A stretch of DNA of 48,464 bases from Pleurocapsa sp. MO_226.B13 (GTDB lineage: Bacteria; Cyanobacteriota; Cyanobacteriia; Cyanobacteriales; Xenococcaceae). The DNA lies in assembly GCA_030064795.1 (NCBI GenBank), contig JASJEI010000025.1, positions 1 through 48,464 on the forward strand. Reading direction: 5' to 3'. A program made the translations under genes and the position numbers. Below, in pieces: positions 40,413 through 48,464 of the stretch. Numbering within the stretch: the stretch's first letter is position 1; every line of letters begins with the position of its first letter. Under the pieces are notes generated by a model, which did not search any database, was not told the origin of the DNA, and saw only the letters and a list, made by a program, of their open reading frames with translations.

Positions 40413-41348
40413 ATGGCTAATAAGATCTCAGTCATTTATTCCCCAGAATTTCTCGAACACGATACAGGTTATGGTCATCCAGAAAGAGCAGCCAGACTAA
40501 CGGCGATCGCCTCGGCATTAAAAGCAGTAGAATGGCACGAGCAAATCGAATGGCATTTACCCACTCCCTCTCAAGAGAGAAGAGTATTATCTTATATTCA
40601 AAAAGTTCATACCCCAGAACACATCGAGCGGATTAAAAGAGTCGCGGATAAGGGGGGAGGATATCTCGATAGCGATACACCAATTTCTGCCCGAAGTTAT
40701 GAGGTAGCCTTACTAGCGGTTAGTGCTTGGCTTGATGGAGTCGATCGCCTCTTGACTTATCGACAACCTACTTTTGTCTTGTCTCGTCCTCCAGGACACC
40801 ATGCCACCAGAGACATGGCGATGGGGTTTTGTTTATTTTCCAATGCGGCGATCGCTGCCGAATATGCCCTAACTAAACCAGAAATAAAGCGAGTCGGAAT
40901 CTTAGATTGGGATGTCCATCATGGTAACGGTACAGAAGCGATCGTCGAGGATAATCCCAAAATTGTCTATTGTTCTCTACATCAGCACCCTTGTTATCCA
41001 GGTACGGGAAGTAACAAGTCTCAAGGCGGTAAGTATAATAATATTCTCAATCTACCAATGGCAGCGGGAAGCCAAATCGCTGATTATCAATTAGCTTTTG
41101 AGCAAGAAGTCTTACCCTTTTTCCAAGATGCATCCCCAGATATTTTAATCGTTAGTGCTGGTTATGATGCCAATCGAGACGATCCCTTAGCTGGTATATC
41201 TTTACAACCGCAAGATTATAATTTGTTGACAAGTTATATTTTGCAAATCACTAAATATCCTTTATTTGGTTTAGAAGGTGGATATGCTTTAGAAGCACTA
41301 GCTAAATCTGTAGTCGCCACTCTGAGTATGTGTCTGTCATCCAATTGA
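40413..41348 (+). CDS. Histone-deacetylase-family (acetoin utilization type) amidohydrolase
   Basis: The 311-residue Zn-dependent deacetylase has GHPERAARLTAI at 21-32, the tandem His SRPPGHHATRDMAMGFC at 124-140, the metal loop ILDWDVHHGNGTEAI at 163-177 (Asp and His ligands), CSLHQHPCYPGTG around 191-203, and SAGYDANRDDPLAG with the second Asp. The C-terminal FGLEGGYALEAL matches the catalytic-site Tyr loop. Length and start are normal. Bacterial members deacetylate lysine, polyamines or small molecules, and the substrate here is unknown. It appears to be a single-gene unit. Confidence 0.93.
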   Translation: MANKISVIYSPEFLEHDTGYGHPERAARLTAIASALKAVEWHEQIEWHLPTPSQERRVLSYIQKVHTPEHIERIKRVADKGGGYLDSDTPISARSYEVALLAVSAWLDGVDRLLTYRQPTFVLSRPPGHHATRDMAMGFCLFSNAAIAAEYALTKPEIKRVGILDWDVHHGNGTEAIVEDNPKIVYCSLHQHPCYPGTGSNKSQGGKYNNILNLPMAAGSQIADYQLAFEQEVLPFFQDASPDILIVSAGYDANRDDPLAGISLQPQDYNLLTSYILQITKYPLFGLEGGYALEALAKSVVATLSMCLSSN

Positions 41349-41428
41349 TTGAATACACGCAAAAGATTGTAACCAACTGCAACAAAGCCACAGATTACTC
41401 CGCGCCCTCGACGACGAACGCATGCGGT

Positions 41429-41469
41429 GGGGCGTATAAACCGATGAGGAGACCTCATTTCTACGCCCC
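41429..41469. repeat. Hairpin-forming repeat
   Basis: GGGGCGTA (41429-41436) pairs with TACGCCCC (41462-41469), and inside it TGAGG-aga-CCTCA forms a second stem. This two-storey palindrome is probably a REP-like dispersed element. Confidence 0.55.
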
Positions 41470-41651
41470 TTGCAAACCGAATTGCCTTTGCGCTGTGACC
41501 GTTGGTCAAACTAAAGTTCGACCTTTTATAAAGAAGAGATAAAGATAACCGCTTTTTAAACAAGTTTAGGTAAACAAGCCGAAATAAATTTAAAACTATG
41601 GAATAATAAATTCAAGACTAGATATTCATTATTATTTACCAATCTTGAAGG

Positions 41652-41682
41652 GTGCGTTTGTACATGGCGCACTTTTTTTTTT
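41652..41682 (+). terminator. Rho-independent-like terminator
   Basis: GTGCG, an 11-nt loop, CGCAC, then a run of ten T. It faces the plus strand, about 300 bp past the HDAC-family gene. Confidence 0.65.
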
Positions 41683-41831
41683 CAACAGGTTTAATTGTAG
41701 TCTAATTTAGATTAATTCCTCTAAGAGACTGTTTGTTAAACAAATATTAAATCCGACTGATGGGTAGGTTAGGCACAAATAATCTGGAAAATTACAAGAT
41801 TTAGTTATTTACGAGGTTTTCATTGTTCATT

Positions 41832-42827
41832 TTATCTAACTGTACCTTCCACTGGGTAAGGAGCATCGGCAAACTTCGTCGAATGATATCCCTTGACTCC
41901 GATCGTGTATGCTAAAGGGCTTAGTGGTTTCTCATTCGCTTTCAGACGCTCCAGTACATTACTGAAATTATGTTGAGGTACCCAACCTAGCTCATTTCTG
42001 GCTCTTTCGTTGACATATACCCTCTCAATCTGGGGAAACATCTTCCACCCACGTCGTCTATACTCAGCTTCATAATCAGGAATTCTTCGTTTGACTACCG
42101 CTGCTGGATCAAAGCGTAATTCAAGCACATCATCTTGTAAAAAAGGGGTTGTCGCGCTAATAATATAACGAGCAAAACCGATTGCAGCTACTTTTTCCCT
42201 CGCTAATAAGTGAGCATTCACAACATCTTCAATATCCACTCGACGATACAGAAACTCGTTTGTTTTAGCATTGCTATCCTCATATCTTTCTCTCACTTCT
42301 TTTCTATCATCTTCCTCTGGAAAGAAACGAGCAGTTTTCAAGACAATACAGGGTAGTTGATGATTACGATAGAACAATTGACAGAGATTCTCTGCTGCCA
42401 ACTTAGTTACGCCGTAAATGTTCTTGGGGACAGGTACGACATCTTCCGTTATCCACGCTGCTGGACTGTCAGCAGATGGTATCAGTGCATCGCCAAAGGT
42501 GCTGGTCGTACTTGTGTAGACAAATGAGCTTACTCCTTTTGCAACAGCCTCCTCCAGAAGATTGAGCGTTCCTGTAATATTGGTATCCACAAAATCTTGC
42601 CGACTATGTGTGACAATATGTGGTTTATGCAAAGTAGCTGCATGGAAAACTGTCTCGATTCCTTCCATGCATTGTTTGACAAATTCTTGGTCAACTATTG
42701 TTCCCACCTTATCCGTAAAATCTGAATCAATCAGGTCTATGCCAATTACCTCATGGTTCTGATTTTTGAGATAACGAACGAGTGCTTCCCCTAAGTGACC
42801 AGCACTACCTGTCACCAAAACTTTCAT
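41832..42827 (-). CDS. NAD-dependent epimerase/dehydratase (extended SDR)
   Basis: The start chosen is ATG 42827 (MKVLVTGSAGHLGEALVRYL), which has AAAAGGAG about 10 nt upstream; ATG 42857 would add ten residues. The 331-residue protein has the Rossmann GSAGHLG at 7-13, the Asp after beta-2 (GIDLIDSD) that favours NAD, FVYTSTTSTFGD with the catalytic Ser/Thr, and the YGVTKLAAENL active-site Tyr-xxx-Lys. Such enzymes change nucleotide-sugars or similar substrates. It is divergent from the ABC transporter gene, 133 bp away. The exact substrate is unknown. Confidence 0.9.
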   Translation of the reverse strand: MKVLVTGSAGHLGEALVRYLKNQNHEVIGIDLIDSDFTDKVGTIVDQEFVKQCMEGIETVFHAATLHKPHIVTHSRQDFVDTNITGTLNLLEEAVAKGVSSFVYTSTTSTFGDALIPSADSPAAWITEDVVPVPKNIYGVTKLAAENLCQLFYRNHQLPCIVLKTARFFPEEDDRKEVRERYEDSNAKTNEFLYRRVDIEDVVNAHLLAREKVAAIGFARYIISATTPFLQDDVLELRFDPAAVVKRRIPDYEAEYRRRGWKMFPQIERVYVNERARNELGWVPQHNFSNVLERLKANEKPLSPLAYTIGVKGYHSTKFADAPYPVEGTVR

Positions 42828-42960
42828 CTTTGTCTTTCTCCTTTTTTCATCATTCATCGTTTGACCGATCTATCCCAACGTCAGGAAATTAATTGGAATG
42901 ACTATAAATATCATTGACAGGGGTAAGCTCTAGTGTAGACTGAGGACTACCATTTAATCT

Positions 42961-44724
42961 TTGAGATCGATTTTGAAGAATTCCTCTAGTTACTGGCAGC
43001 TTATTCCTTTTATTCGTCCCCAAAGTCTGACTATTACTTTGGCTTTTATTTGTACTCTTTTATTTACCACGCTTTGGCCGATTCAGGCTTGGTTGGCAGG
43101 GGAGATGACTGAATATATTGGTAAGGGAGATACTAATAGTATTGCCAGGTTAGCAGGTTTAACGGCAGTTATTTTTTTAGTTAAAGGTATCGTTCAATAC
43201 GGACAAGATTCCTTAATGGCAAAAGCAGCCCTTACTGTTGCTTTAAATTTGCGTAAGGTTGTTTATAGTCATCTGCAAAAACTGAGTTTAAATTATTTTG
43301 AGGTAGCAAAAACAGGAGATCTCACCTATCGCCTTACAGAAGATGTAGATCGTATTGGGGAAGTAGTCAATCAGTTTTTTCACGATTTTGTTCCCTGTAT
43401 TTTACAGTTGATTGTCGTGTTGGGATATATGCTATGGCTTAATTGGCAATTGACTACAGCCACTTTGATTTTAGCCCCCTTGATGGCGATAATTATCGGT
43501 GCATTTGGGGAAAAGCTATTGCAGTATTCACGGCGGAGTCAAAACCGCATTTCTAATTTATCGGCTTTATTAACTGAAGTATTGGGCGGAATTCGTATAG
43601 TTCGAGCTTTTGTAGCAGAGGCTTATGAATTGGAACGTTTTAGTCAAGAAGCTGAGGGCAATCGTCAGGCAAAATATCAAGCAGAAAAAGCCAAAGCATT
43701 TCAGTTTGTGGTGGTAGGTTTTTTGCAAGTAATGAGTGTGGTTTTTATCTTTTTCTTAGGTGGCTGGCAGATTTCTCAAGGCAATCTTACAGGGAAAGAA
43801 TTTGTGAGTTATCTTGCAGGGGTGGCATTATTAATCGACCCGATTAGTCACATTACTAATAATTATAATAACTTCAAAGAAGGACAGGCATCAGCAGATA
43901 AAATCTTTGAATTATTAGCGATCGCACCAACAGTAATTGAACGAGAAAATGCGACGGAACTTACCGCATTAGTAGGAAAAGTTGAATACAATTGCGTTAG
44001 TTTTAGTTATCTTAAAGATACTCCCGTAATTAATAATCTCAGTTTAATTGCCTATCCAGGAGAAACGATCGCTTTAGTAGGTTCATCGGGAGCGGGAAAA
44101 TCTACTTTAGTTAATCTTTTACCTCGTTTTTATAATCTCGATCGCGGAGAAATACTTATTGATGGAGTTAATATTCAAGATGTTACGCTTAGTAGTCTAA
44201 GACAGCAAATAGGAATTGTACCGCAAGAAACCACTTTGTTTTCTGGTACGATCGCCCAAAATATTGCCTTTGGTAAAACCGATTTTGACCTTAAAGATTT
44301 AGAAGCAGCAGCGAAGATTGCTAACGCCCATCAGTTTATTAGCGAACTCTCTCAAGGTTATTATACTTATGTCGGAGAAAGAGGAGTAAATCTATCGGGA
44401 GGACAACGACAAAGAATTGCGATCGCTCGTGCTATTTTATACAATCCCCGCATTCTGATTTTAGATGAAGCCACCTCTGCTTTAGACTCAGAATCAGAAG
44501 CCTTGGTACAAGAAGCGATGATGCGAATTATGCAGGAACGTACGGTATTTGTTATTGCTCATCGTTTGGCTACTGTACGGAAAGCAGACCGTATTTTAGT
44601 ATTAGAAAAAGGACAAATAATTGAGTCGGGCAATCACCAACAATTATGCGATCACAATGGCGTTTATGCTAGTTTTTATGCCCGACAATTTCAAGATGAA
44701 GTAGGTAGAGTAGGCAAAAAATAA
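42961..44724 (+). CDS. ABC exporter (MsbA/lipid-multidrug half-transporter type)
   Basis: The 587-residue half-transporter fuses a six-helix exporter domain (about 15-310) and an ATPase domain (about 335-580). The Walker A is VGSSGAGKSTL at about 375, the Q-loop QQIGIVPQETTLFSG, the ABC signature NLSGGQRQRIAIARAIL at about 478, Walker B RILILDEATSAL at about 500, and an H-loop in VIAHRLATVRK. It acts as a homo- or heterodimer in the plasma membrane; the substrate is unknown. There is no ATG near the start: TTG at 42961 is used, with another TTG at 42973. Confidence 0.9.
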   Translation: MRSILKNSSSYWQLIPFIRPQSLTITLAFICTLLFTTLWPIQAWLAGEMTEYIGKGDTNSIARLAGLTAVIFLVKGIVQYGQDSLMAKAALTVALNLRKVVYSHLQKLSLNYFEVAKTGDLTYRLTEDVDRIGEVVNQFFHDFVPCILQLIVVLGYMLWLNWQLTTATLILAPLMAIIIGAFGEKLLQYSRRSQNRISNLSALLTEVLGGIRIVRAFVAEAYELERFSQEAEGNRQAKYQAEKAKAFQFVVVGFLQVMSVVFIFFLGGWQISQGNLTGKEFVSYLAGVALLIDPISHITNNYNNFKEGQASADKIFELLAIAPTVIERENATELTALVGKVEYNCVSFSYLKDTPVINNLSLIAYPGETIALVGSSGAGKSTLVNLLPRFYNLDRGEILIDGVNIQDVTLSSLRQQIGIVPQETTLFSGTIAQNIAFGKTDFDLKDLEAAAKIANAHQFISELSQGYYTYVGERGVNLSGGQRQRIAIARAILYNPRILILDEATSALDSESEALVQEAMMRIMQERTVFVIAHRLATVRKADRILVLEKGQIIESGNHQQLCDHNGVYASFYARQFQDEVGRVGKK

Positions 44725-44767
44725 TTTGATTTTAGTTTTAGACTGAAACACATTATTTATTCTTTTT

Positions 44768-44800
44768 AGTTCGGAGTTCGGAGTTCGGAGTTCGGAGTTA
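44768..44800. repeat. Tandem heptamer AGTTCGG, 4.7 copies
   Basis: Four complete AGTTCGG units and a partial one, downstream of the ABC exporter gene. This is a variable-number short tandem repeat of the kind common between cyanobacterial genes. Confidence 0.85.
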
Positions 44801-44952
44801 GTCATTAGTTGCCCAATTTACTTCTGTACGGACGTAATCTGATACGTCTTTACGAACTCCTTACTTTATCTGTCTTAACTAAAAAGTAAAATAATATAAC
44901 TTGTTATTACTCTGCTGTTGCTAGCTTCGCGTCGCCCACCTTATGATTGCTA

Positions 44953-45543
44953 TTAGGTATAAATCTTGGCAATATCAGCTAAGGTAGCCACTTTGAAACC
45001 ATTACCTACTGCTGCCATTTTCCAGTCATCATTGTGACGATATACCTCGGCGAGAATCATCCCCGTCATTCCTGCATATTCTGTACCCGAAAGATTGTAA
45101 CGGGCTAACTCTTTATTACCAACACGGTTGACTAGCCTGACAAAAGCATTTTCTACCATACTGAAATCCTGTTTGCGTTCGTTGCATTTATAGATATTGA
45201 TCGCAAATACTAAATAGGCGATATTGGCAGGAATTAAAGGTAAATCAAGATTAATAATCTCGTCATCTCCTTCCCCTGCACCAGTTAGATTATCTCCTTG
45301 ATGGGCGATCGCGCCAGAACTATGTCTTAAATTACCAAAGTAAATTATATTTTTAACGTCGGTTAGCTTTTTATTTGTATCCAAACAAAGTACCGAAGAA
45401 TCGAGATCGAACTGTCTGTTACCGCCAAACAAACCGCCAGATTTGGGTGCGACATCCCAACCCAGTCCACACATAATTTGTTTGAGACTGGGATCTTCTT
45501 TAGTTAAAGAAATCCGCTGTCCTTTTTTTAAATTAATTGCCAT
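44953..45543 (-). CDS. TerD-family protein
   Basis: The 196-residue protein has the TerD pattern MAINLKKGQRISLTKEDPSL, MCGLGWDV, FDLDSSVLCLDTN near 45-57, NIIYFGNLRHSSGAIAHQGD, NLTGAGEGDDEIINLDL at about 84-101 and VFAINIYKCNERKQDFSMVE. The Asp/Asn-rich strands form the Ca2+ site of the family. TerD proteins are linked to tellurite and general stress responses in cyanobacteria and other bacteria. Here TerD stands alone, without other ter genes, and its ATG overlaps the stop of the DUF1361 gene by one base (TAATG). Confidence 0.88.
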   Translation of the reverse strand: MAINLKKGQRISLTKEDPSLKQIMCGLGWDVAPKSGGLFGGNRQFDLDSSVLCLDTNKKLTDVKNIIYFGNLRHSSGAIAHQGDNLTGAGEGDDEIINLDLPLIPANIAYLVFAINIYKCNERKQDFSMVENAFVRLVNRVGNKELARYNLSGTEYAGMTGMILAEVYRHNDDWKMAAVGNGFKVATLADIAKIYT

Positions 45544-46169
45544 TAGTTGTTTTTAGAATTAGTCAGTGCAAAGGAATTATTTACTAGTTTAATCAATTCC
45601 GTAACCAGCCAGATTAAAATCGAAGCGATCGCCAGACTAAATATGTTCTTAATATTTAGTAAATCTCGTCCTGTTGTCAAGATCACTTCTCCTGGCTTGG
45701 TTACCAGATCCCAACTATTAAACCGTTCAAATCTACCTAAATAGATCCCCACCGCAGATAAACTATGGGCGATCGCATTAATTATAATTAAATATTTTCT
45801 GGTTTGAAAGTTAACTAGATAATTATCTAAGTTAATTAAAGAAAGAACATAGGCTTCAAATCCCAGGCTGATAAATAAAATATACTGCGGAATTAAAATT
45901 AGAATAATTGACCAAACAGGATAGCTTTTCTGGCTTAACTCAAGAATATGAATAGAGTCAGTCAAGATATAAGGGGCATTAGGTAAGAAAGTGACAAAAA
46001 TTAGTAATAAGATCCACCAGACTAGACTACGTTTAACCGCAAGACGAAACAAATAGTAACTCAGATAGAGAGGAATAAAAGCTAAAAATAAATTCCAAAA
46101 AATACGCTGACTACTTTGATTGAGTAAATCAAAAGATATCTGTATCCAGTCAACAACTTGACTTGTCAT
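45543..46169 (-). CDS. DUF1361 membrane protein
   Basis: A 208-residue protein with about six membrane helices and the DUF1361 hallmark FLPNAPYILTDSIHILE (about 60-76), then IILILIPQYILFISLGFEAY and AHSLSAVGIYLGRFERFNSW. The family function is unknown. Both its start and its stop overlap neighbouring genes by one base (TAATG), so the three genes 46486-44953 are translationally coupled. This ties a membrane protein to TerD and to a small secreted acidic protein. Confidence 0.82.
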   Translation of the reverse strand: MTSQVVDWIQISFDLLNQSSQRIFWNLFLAFIPLYLSYYLFRLAVKRSLVWWILLLIFVTFLPNAPYILTDSIHILELSQKSYPVWSIILILIPQYILFISLGFEAYVLSLINLDNYLVNFQTRKYLIIINAIAHSLSAVGIYLGRFERFNSWDLVTKPGEVILTTGRDLLNIKNIFSLAIASILIWLVTELIKLVNNSFALTNSKNN

Positions 46170-46486
46170 TAATTTTTTTTCTGTTTATTACGCGAAGTAA
46201 ATTTTTCATTTTCTTCTGTGTCTTCTACCATATCTTCACAATCTTTACAATCACAATTATGAGAATCAATTAGTTCTTCTTCTGTTTTTTGCGCTTCAGA
46301 TTCTGATTCGCATTCGTAAAGGGGATAGTCTGTTTCTTGAGCGGGAATTTCTACTATGTTATTATCAACTTCTGGTGGGGCAGTAAATACATATTCTTGA
46401 GAATTAGCTTGTGTTACCTTAATATTTAACAAGGTAATAACCATAACAGTAGAGTATTTTAAAGTAGCAAATAATTTCTTCATCAT
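46169..46486 (-). CDS. Small secreted acidic Cys-containing protein
   Basis: The 105-residue protein starts at one of two tandem ATGs (46486/46483). The signal peptide is FATLKYSTVMVITLLNIKVT with cleavage near TQA-NS. The mature part is rich in Glu/Asp (ESESEAQKTEEELIDS) and has a CDCKDCEDMVEDTEENE cluster with three Cys, and ends in a basic tail. Metal or Ca2+ binding is conceivable from the acidic/Cys cluster, but this is inference. It is the first gene of the TerD operon. Confidence 0.6.
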   Translation of the reverse strand: MMKKLFATLKYSTVMVITLLNIKVTQANSQEYVFTAPPEVDNNIVEIPAQETDYPLYECESESEAQKTEEELIDSHNCDCKDCEDMVEDTEENEKFTSRNKQKKN

Positions 46487-46994
46487 AGTTAACTAACTCG
46501 GTTGGTAACTACAGTAGAACAGAATAGTTTTGGCGATTTTAAACTTCTTGAAGCATTAAGCATATTATTTATGTTTGAAGATGCTCAAATCACCTTTAGC
46601 TAAAATACCTCAATTTTTTAGAAGGATCTAGGGGTTGAGATCTAAAATTTTTAAGTCGAGGTTCTCGTAAGATAACTTCAGCTCGTTACATAGACATAGA
46701 TTGCCAAGATTTTGTTTCACAAAATTTATGAGCAATAAAGCCAAGCATAATTATGCTGATTTTCCAGTTATTCTAGAGTTTAATTGTGAATTAATAGTTA
46801 ATAATTAATAATAATTTTAAAGTTTCAATAATCAACCTTTAAGTTGACCCAGAAAATAAACTATAAACCGATAAATTTCATTGAAGTCATTACCCAGACA
46901 AGTTTTGAAACAAAATAGGGAAACCTCGAATAGATTCCGAAATTTCCCAGATTGTTCTTTATCTTGATTTTTTTATGTTTACTTTGGAATTAGA
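46487..46994. other. Intergenic region between psb28 and the TerD operon
   Basis: No gene is seen in these 508 bp. They contain the TerD-operon promoter region next to 46486, a short palindrome GCATAATTATGC near 46744-46755, and the psb28 terminator candidate at 46918-46948. Confidence 0.5.
46918..46948 (-). terminator. Candidate terminator of psb28
   Basis: GGGAAA and TTTCCC form a 6-bp stem with a 19-nt loop 47 bp past the psb28 stop. On the minus strand it is followed by TATTTTGTTT. Confidence 0.45.
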
Positions 46995-47330
46995 TTAAGC
47001 TTTATCCAGTCCAAGTCCATGTTCTTCCGCATATTTGTCCATAAAACGCACAAAACGTTCAAATTCAGCCTGCGATTTCATAACTAATACCGCTTCGATC
47101 GCTCTAGCTTCTCCATTAACAAATTTGCCTTTAACTTCACGACTGACAATTTCACCTTCGTCGTCAATTAAATACATTCCAGTAATCTCATCACTACTAT
47201 CTTTACTCAAAATTTTGGGGTCTTCAAAAAAGAAAGTAGCCGTACCGCTATTACCTGTTTTGGAACGTGTAACTTTGATATCGGGAATTACTTCTTCTAC
47301 TACGCCTCTAGCAAATTGAATTTCTGCCAT
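46995..47330 (-). CDS. psb28: Photosystem II assembly protein Psb28
   Basis: Psb28 binds PSII assembly intermediates (near CP47 and cytochrome b559) and supports biogenesis and repair. The 111-residue length is typical. Conserved text includes [59 protein letters not shown] and [18 protein letters not shown]. The start (ATG 47330) follows GGAGT. It appears to be a single gene with its own terminator. Confidence 0.94.
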   Translation of the reverse strand: MAEIQFARGVVEEVIPDIKVTRSKTGNSGTATFFFEDPKILSKDSSDEITGMYLIDDEGEIVSREVKGKFVNGEARAIEAVLVMKSQAEFERFVRFMDKYAEEHGLGLDKA

Positions 47331-47675
47331 ACTTTGACTCCTATATCTTTACAATCTGTTAATAACCTTTAATCATCTCATAAATTAAGAAAGTCACAAA
47401 TTTGGAGTTCGCAATTCGTCGTATCCGCGAACGACCCGAAAGCCCTTACAGGAGAGACAAGGAATACCTGTCTTGGTGCGTGACCGAAGGGAATCCTTTA
47501 GGGCGTACATGCGGCTAAAGCCTTTGTCTTGCGCCGTAAGACGGCGCGGGGTCGTTTATCCCTTTATACCCGGAGGGTGCGAATGGGGGCACCGCTTGTC
47601 TGTACTCCCCCTATCTTCCCTATCTTCCCCATCTCCCCACCTTCCCCATCTCCCCAAACCCCTACCTGTTAAATT
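47331..47675. other. Repeat-rich spacer
   Basis: A GC-rich stretch (about 47415-47590) carries dispersed-repeat modules (GGAATCCTTTAGGGCGTACA, the hairpin GCGCCGTAAGACGGCGC) and a pyrimidine-rich low-complexity run of CCCTATCTTCCC and CCATCTCCCC units (about 47607-47660). No credible gene: the 68-codon plus-strand frame is made of repeat sequence. Confidence 0.55.
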
Positions 47676-48017
47676 TTAACCAGGGGGCCATTTCATCGAG
47701 CGATCGCCTAAAATGTGTAGATGCAGATGATCGACTGTTTGTCCGCCATCATTACCATTATTGATAACCACACGATATCCGTTACTGAGGTTGGCTTGTT
47801 CGGCAACTTTTTTGACCGTCATCAACAGATGTCCCATGAGTTCGGTATCTTCTGTAGACGACTCCGATAAACGAGGAATGGGTTTTTTAGGAATTACCAG
47901 AATATGAGTGGGTGCTTGAGGGTTAATATCTTTGAATGCTAGGGCTAAATCATCTTCATAGATAATATCGGCAGGAATTTCACGACGAATAATTTTGCCA
48001 AAAATGGTATCGCTCAT
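47676..48017 (-). CDS. HIT-family (HINT-like) nucleotide hydrolase
   Basis: The 113-residue protein begins [20 protein letters not shown] and has [40 protein letters not shown] and the histidine triad H97-L-H99-L-H101-I-L. This is the HINT/PKCI branch, which hydrolyses AMP-lysine or other phosphoramidates. Length and ATG (48017) are normal. It stands alone between repeats and the debranching-enzyme fragment. Confidence 0.93.
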   Translation of the reverse strand: MSDTIFGKIIRREIPADIIYEDDLALAFKDINPQAPTHILVIPKKPIPRLSESSTEDTELMGHLLMTVKKVAEQANLSNGYRVVINNGNDGGQTVDHLHLHILGDRSMKWPPG

Positions 48018-48143
48018 AAGTCAAGGATAATTAATAACTTTCGTCAACACCGCTCGGCGTACCTCGCGGTCAATTTGTTTAACAGCCATTATTGTAGTGG
48101 TATCCTTCATCTATCTGTTAACAGTTAATTTTTGTTGCCAACT

Positions 48144-48332
48144 ATGGGTATTAAATTCGGCAGGGATATATGCAGTAATCTTGCCACCTCAGAATCAAAA
48201 GAATGGCTAATTACGAATGGCATTGGTGGTTATGGTGCGGGGACAGTATCGGGATTATTGACCAGACGCTATCATGGCTTATTAATAGCTGCTCTTGAGC
48301 CTCCTGTGGGTAGGACTTTATTACTATCGAAG
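48144..48332 (+). pseudogene. Glycogen-debranching (amylo-alpha-1,6-glucosidase-type) gene, interrupted
   Basis: From ATG 48144 the frame reads MGIKFGRDICSNLATSESKE, WLITNGIGGYGAGTVSGLLT, RRYHGLLIAALEPPVGRTLL and LSK. This is the characteristic N-terminus of GDE-C-type debranching enzymes (LxTNGxGGYAxGTVxGxxTRRYHGLL). At 48332-48333 the sequence becomes the right end of the IS, and the frame stops within it at 48402-48404. The remainder of the gene, if present, would lie past the IS outside this window. Confidence 0.82.
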
Positions 48333-48464
48333 GCGATGTTCAAAAACGGAGTATTTAGGGTAACAAAGGCAGCGCAAATCAAGCCAAGTTTTGACTTAGC
48401 TTAGAGAACAAAAGTATTATTAGAGAAACCTAGTTTTCAGGCACGTTGAAAAAGCTCGAATCCT
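48333..48464 (-). mobile_element. Insertion sequence copy 2, right end (runs off window)
   Basis: These 132 bases are identical to the reverse complement of 18392-18523. The terminus reads GCGATGTTCAAAAACGGAG and the stretch contains the transposase C-terminal codons at the window edge. The copy is inserted directly after an LLLSK codon run of a debranching-type gene, in opposite orientation to copy 1. Confidence 0.9.

Larger units (their letters stand above)
41349..41831. other. Gene-free interval with hairpin repeat and terminator
   Basis: This 483-bp gap contains a GC-rich repeat (about 41385-41520) with the hairpin at 41429-41469, a terminator at 41652-41682, and AT-rich sequence. Short frames here are not convincing as genes. 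Confidence 0.5.

Noticed and set aside
41234..41563. 109-codon minus-strand frame over the end of the HDAC gene
   Set aside because: It overlaps a clear gene antisense and otherwise lies in a hairpin repeat; no family resemblance.
44768..44800. Regular tandem AGTTCGG units, considered as a CRISPR-like or regulatory array
   Set aside because: Seven-base units without spacers; a simple tandem repeat. No CRISPR array or cas gene is visible in the window.
47473..47679. 68-codon plus-strand open frame
   Set aside because: It is composed of dispersed-repeat and pyrimidine-rich low-complexity sequence, with no protein-like pattern.

Overview
The window is chromosomal DNA from a phycobilisome-containing cyanobacterium. 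It carries phycocyanin genes, ferredoxin-dependent bilin reductases, psb28, cyanophycin synthetase and very frequent GCGATCGC (HIP1) octamers. pebAB means the organism can make phycoerythrobilin. The genus cannot be fixed from sequence alone; the many pseudogenes, insertion sequences and short interspersed repeats suggest a large, repeat-rich genome.

Region by region. (1) 1-2951: a truncated secreted Asn/Gly-rich protein, a repeat-bearing spacer, a small P-loop kinase and a Uma2-type nuclease. (2) 3182-7456: a pigment block, pebA-pebB, then cpcB-cpcA-cpcE, with no cpcF and no rod-linker genes. (3) 7457-8661: decayed gene remnants, then tRNA-Arg(ACG). (4) 9004-16304: moaC, two small cyanobacterial genes, a half-size GDT1 transporter, an Fe-alcohol dehydrogenase/monooxygenase pair, a lone CheR-like methyltransferase and cphA. 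(5) 16585-18858: an alpha-amylase-type gene reduced to its two ends around a degenerate IS. That transposase gene itself contains a 76-bp MITE-like insert. (6) 19011-22444: an RND/HlyD adaptor without its pump, a K+ channel, an OLD-like ATPase pseudogene and a scrap of RND pump. (7) 22499-30825: a mostly minus-strand envelope/lipid cluster. Two copies of a [multi-pass membrane protein + class 3 lipase] module flank a Ca-dependent PI-PLC, a DUF2993 lipid-binding protein and a beta-barrel-like protein. (8) 30934-40080: a mosaic of an HlyD fragment between 130-bp direct repeats, a TPR/periplasmic-binding fusion, a secreted FAD oxidoreductase, a 199-bp MITE, a shattered RND pump gene, an IS1182-type element associated with a ribbon-helix-helix gene and five related 15-bp sites, and an orphan transposon end. 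(9) 40413-48464: HDAC-family deacetylase, SDR epimerase, ABC exporter, a TerD/DUF1361/acidic-peptide operon, psb28, a HIT protein, and a glycogen-debranching-type gene cut by a second copy of the IS from region 5.

Working together: pebAB and cpcBA-cpcE form a pigment-synthesis and attachment unit that needs partners encoded elsewhere (CpcF, a beta-subunit lyase, linkers). The region 7 cluster looks like an envelope-lipid turnover unit. The best candidates for something undescribed are the duplicated membrane protein/lipase module around the lipid genes, and the IS1182-type element with its DNA-binding gene and repeated palindromic sites. The mosaic at 30934-31676 is also structurally unusual.
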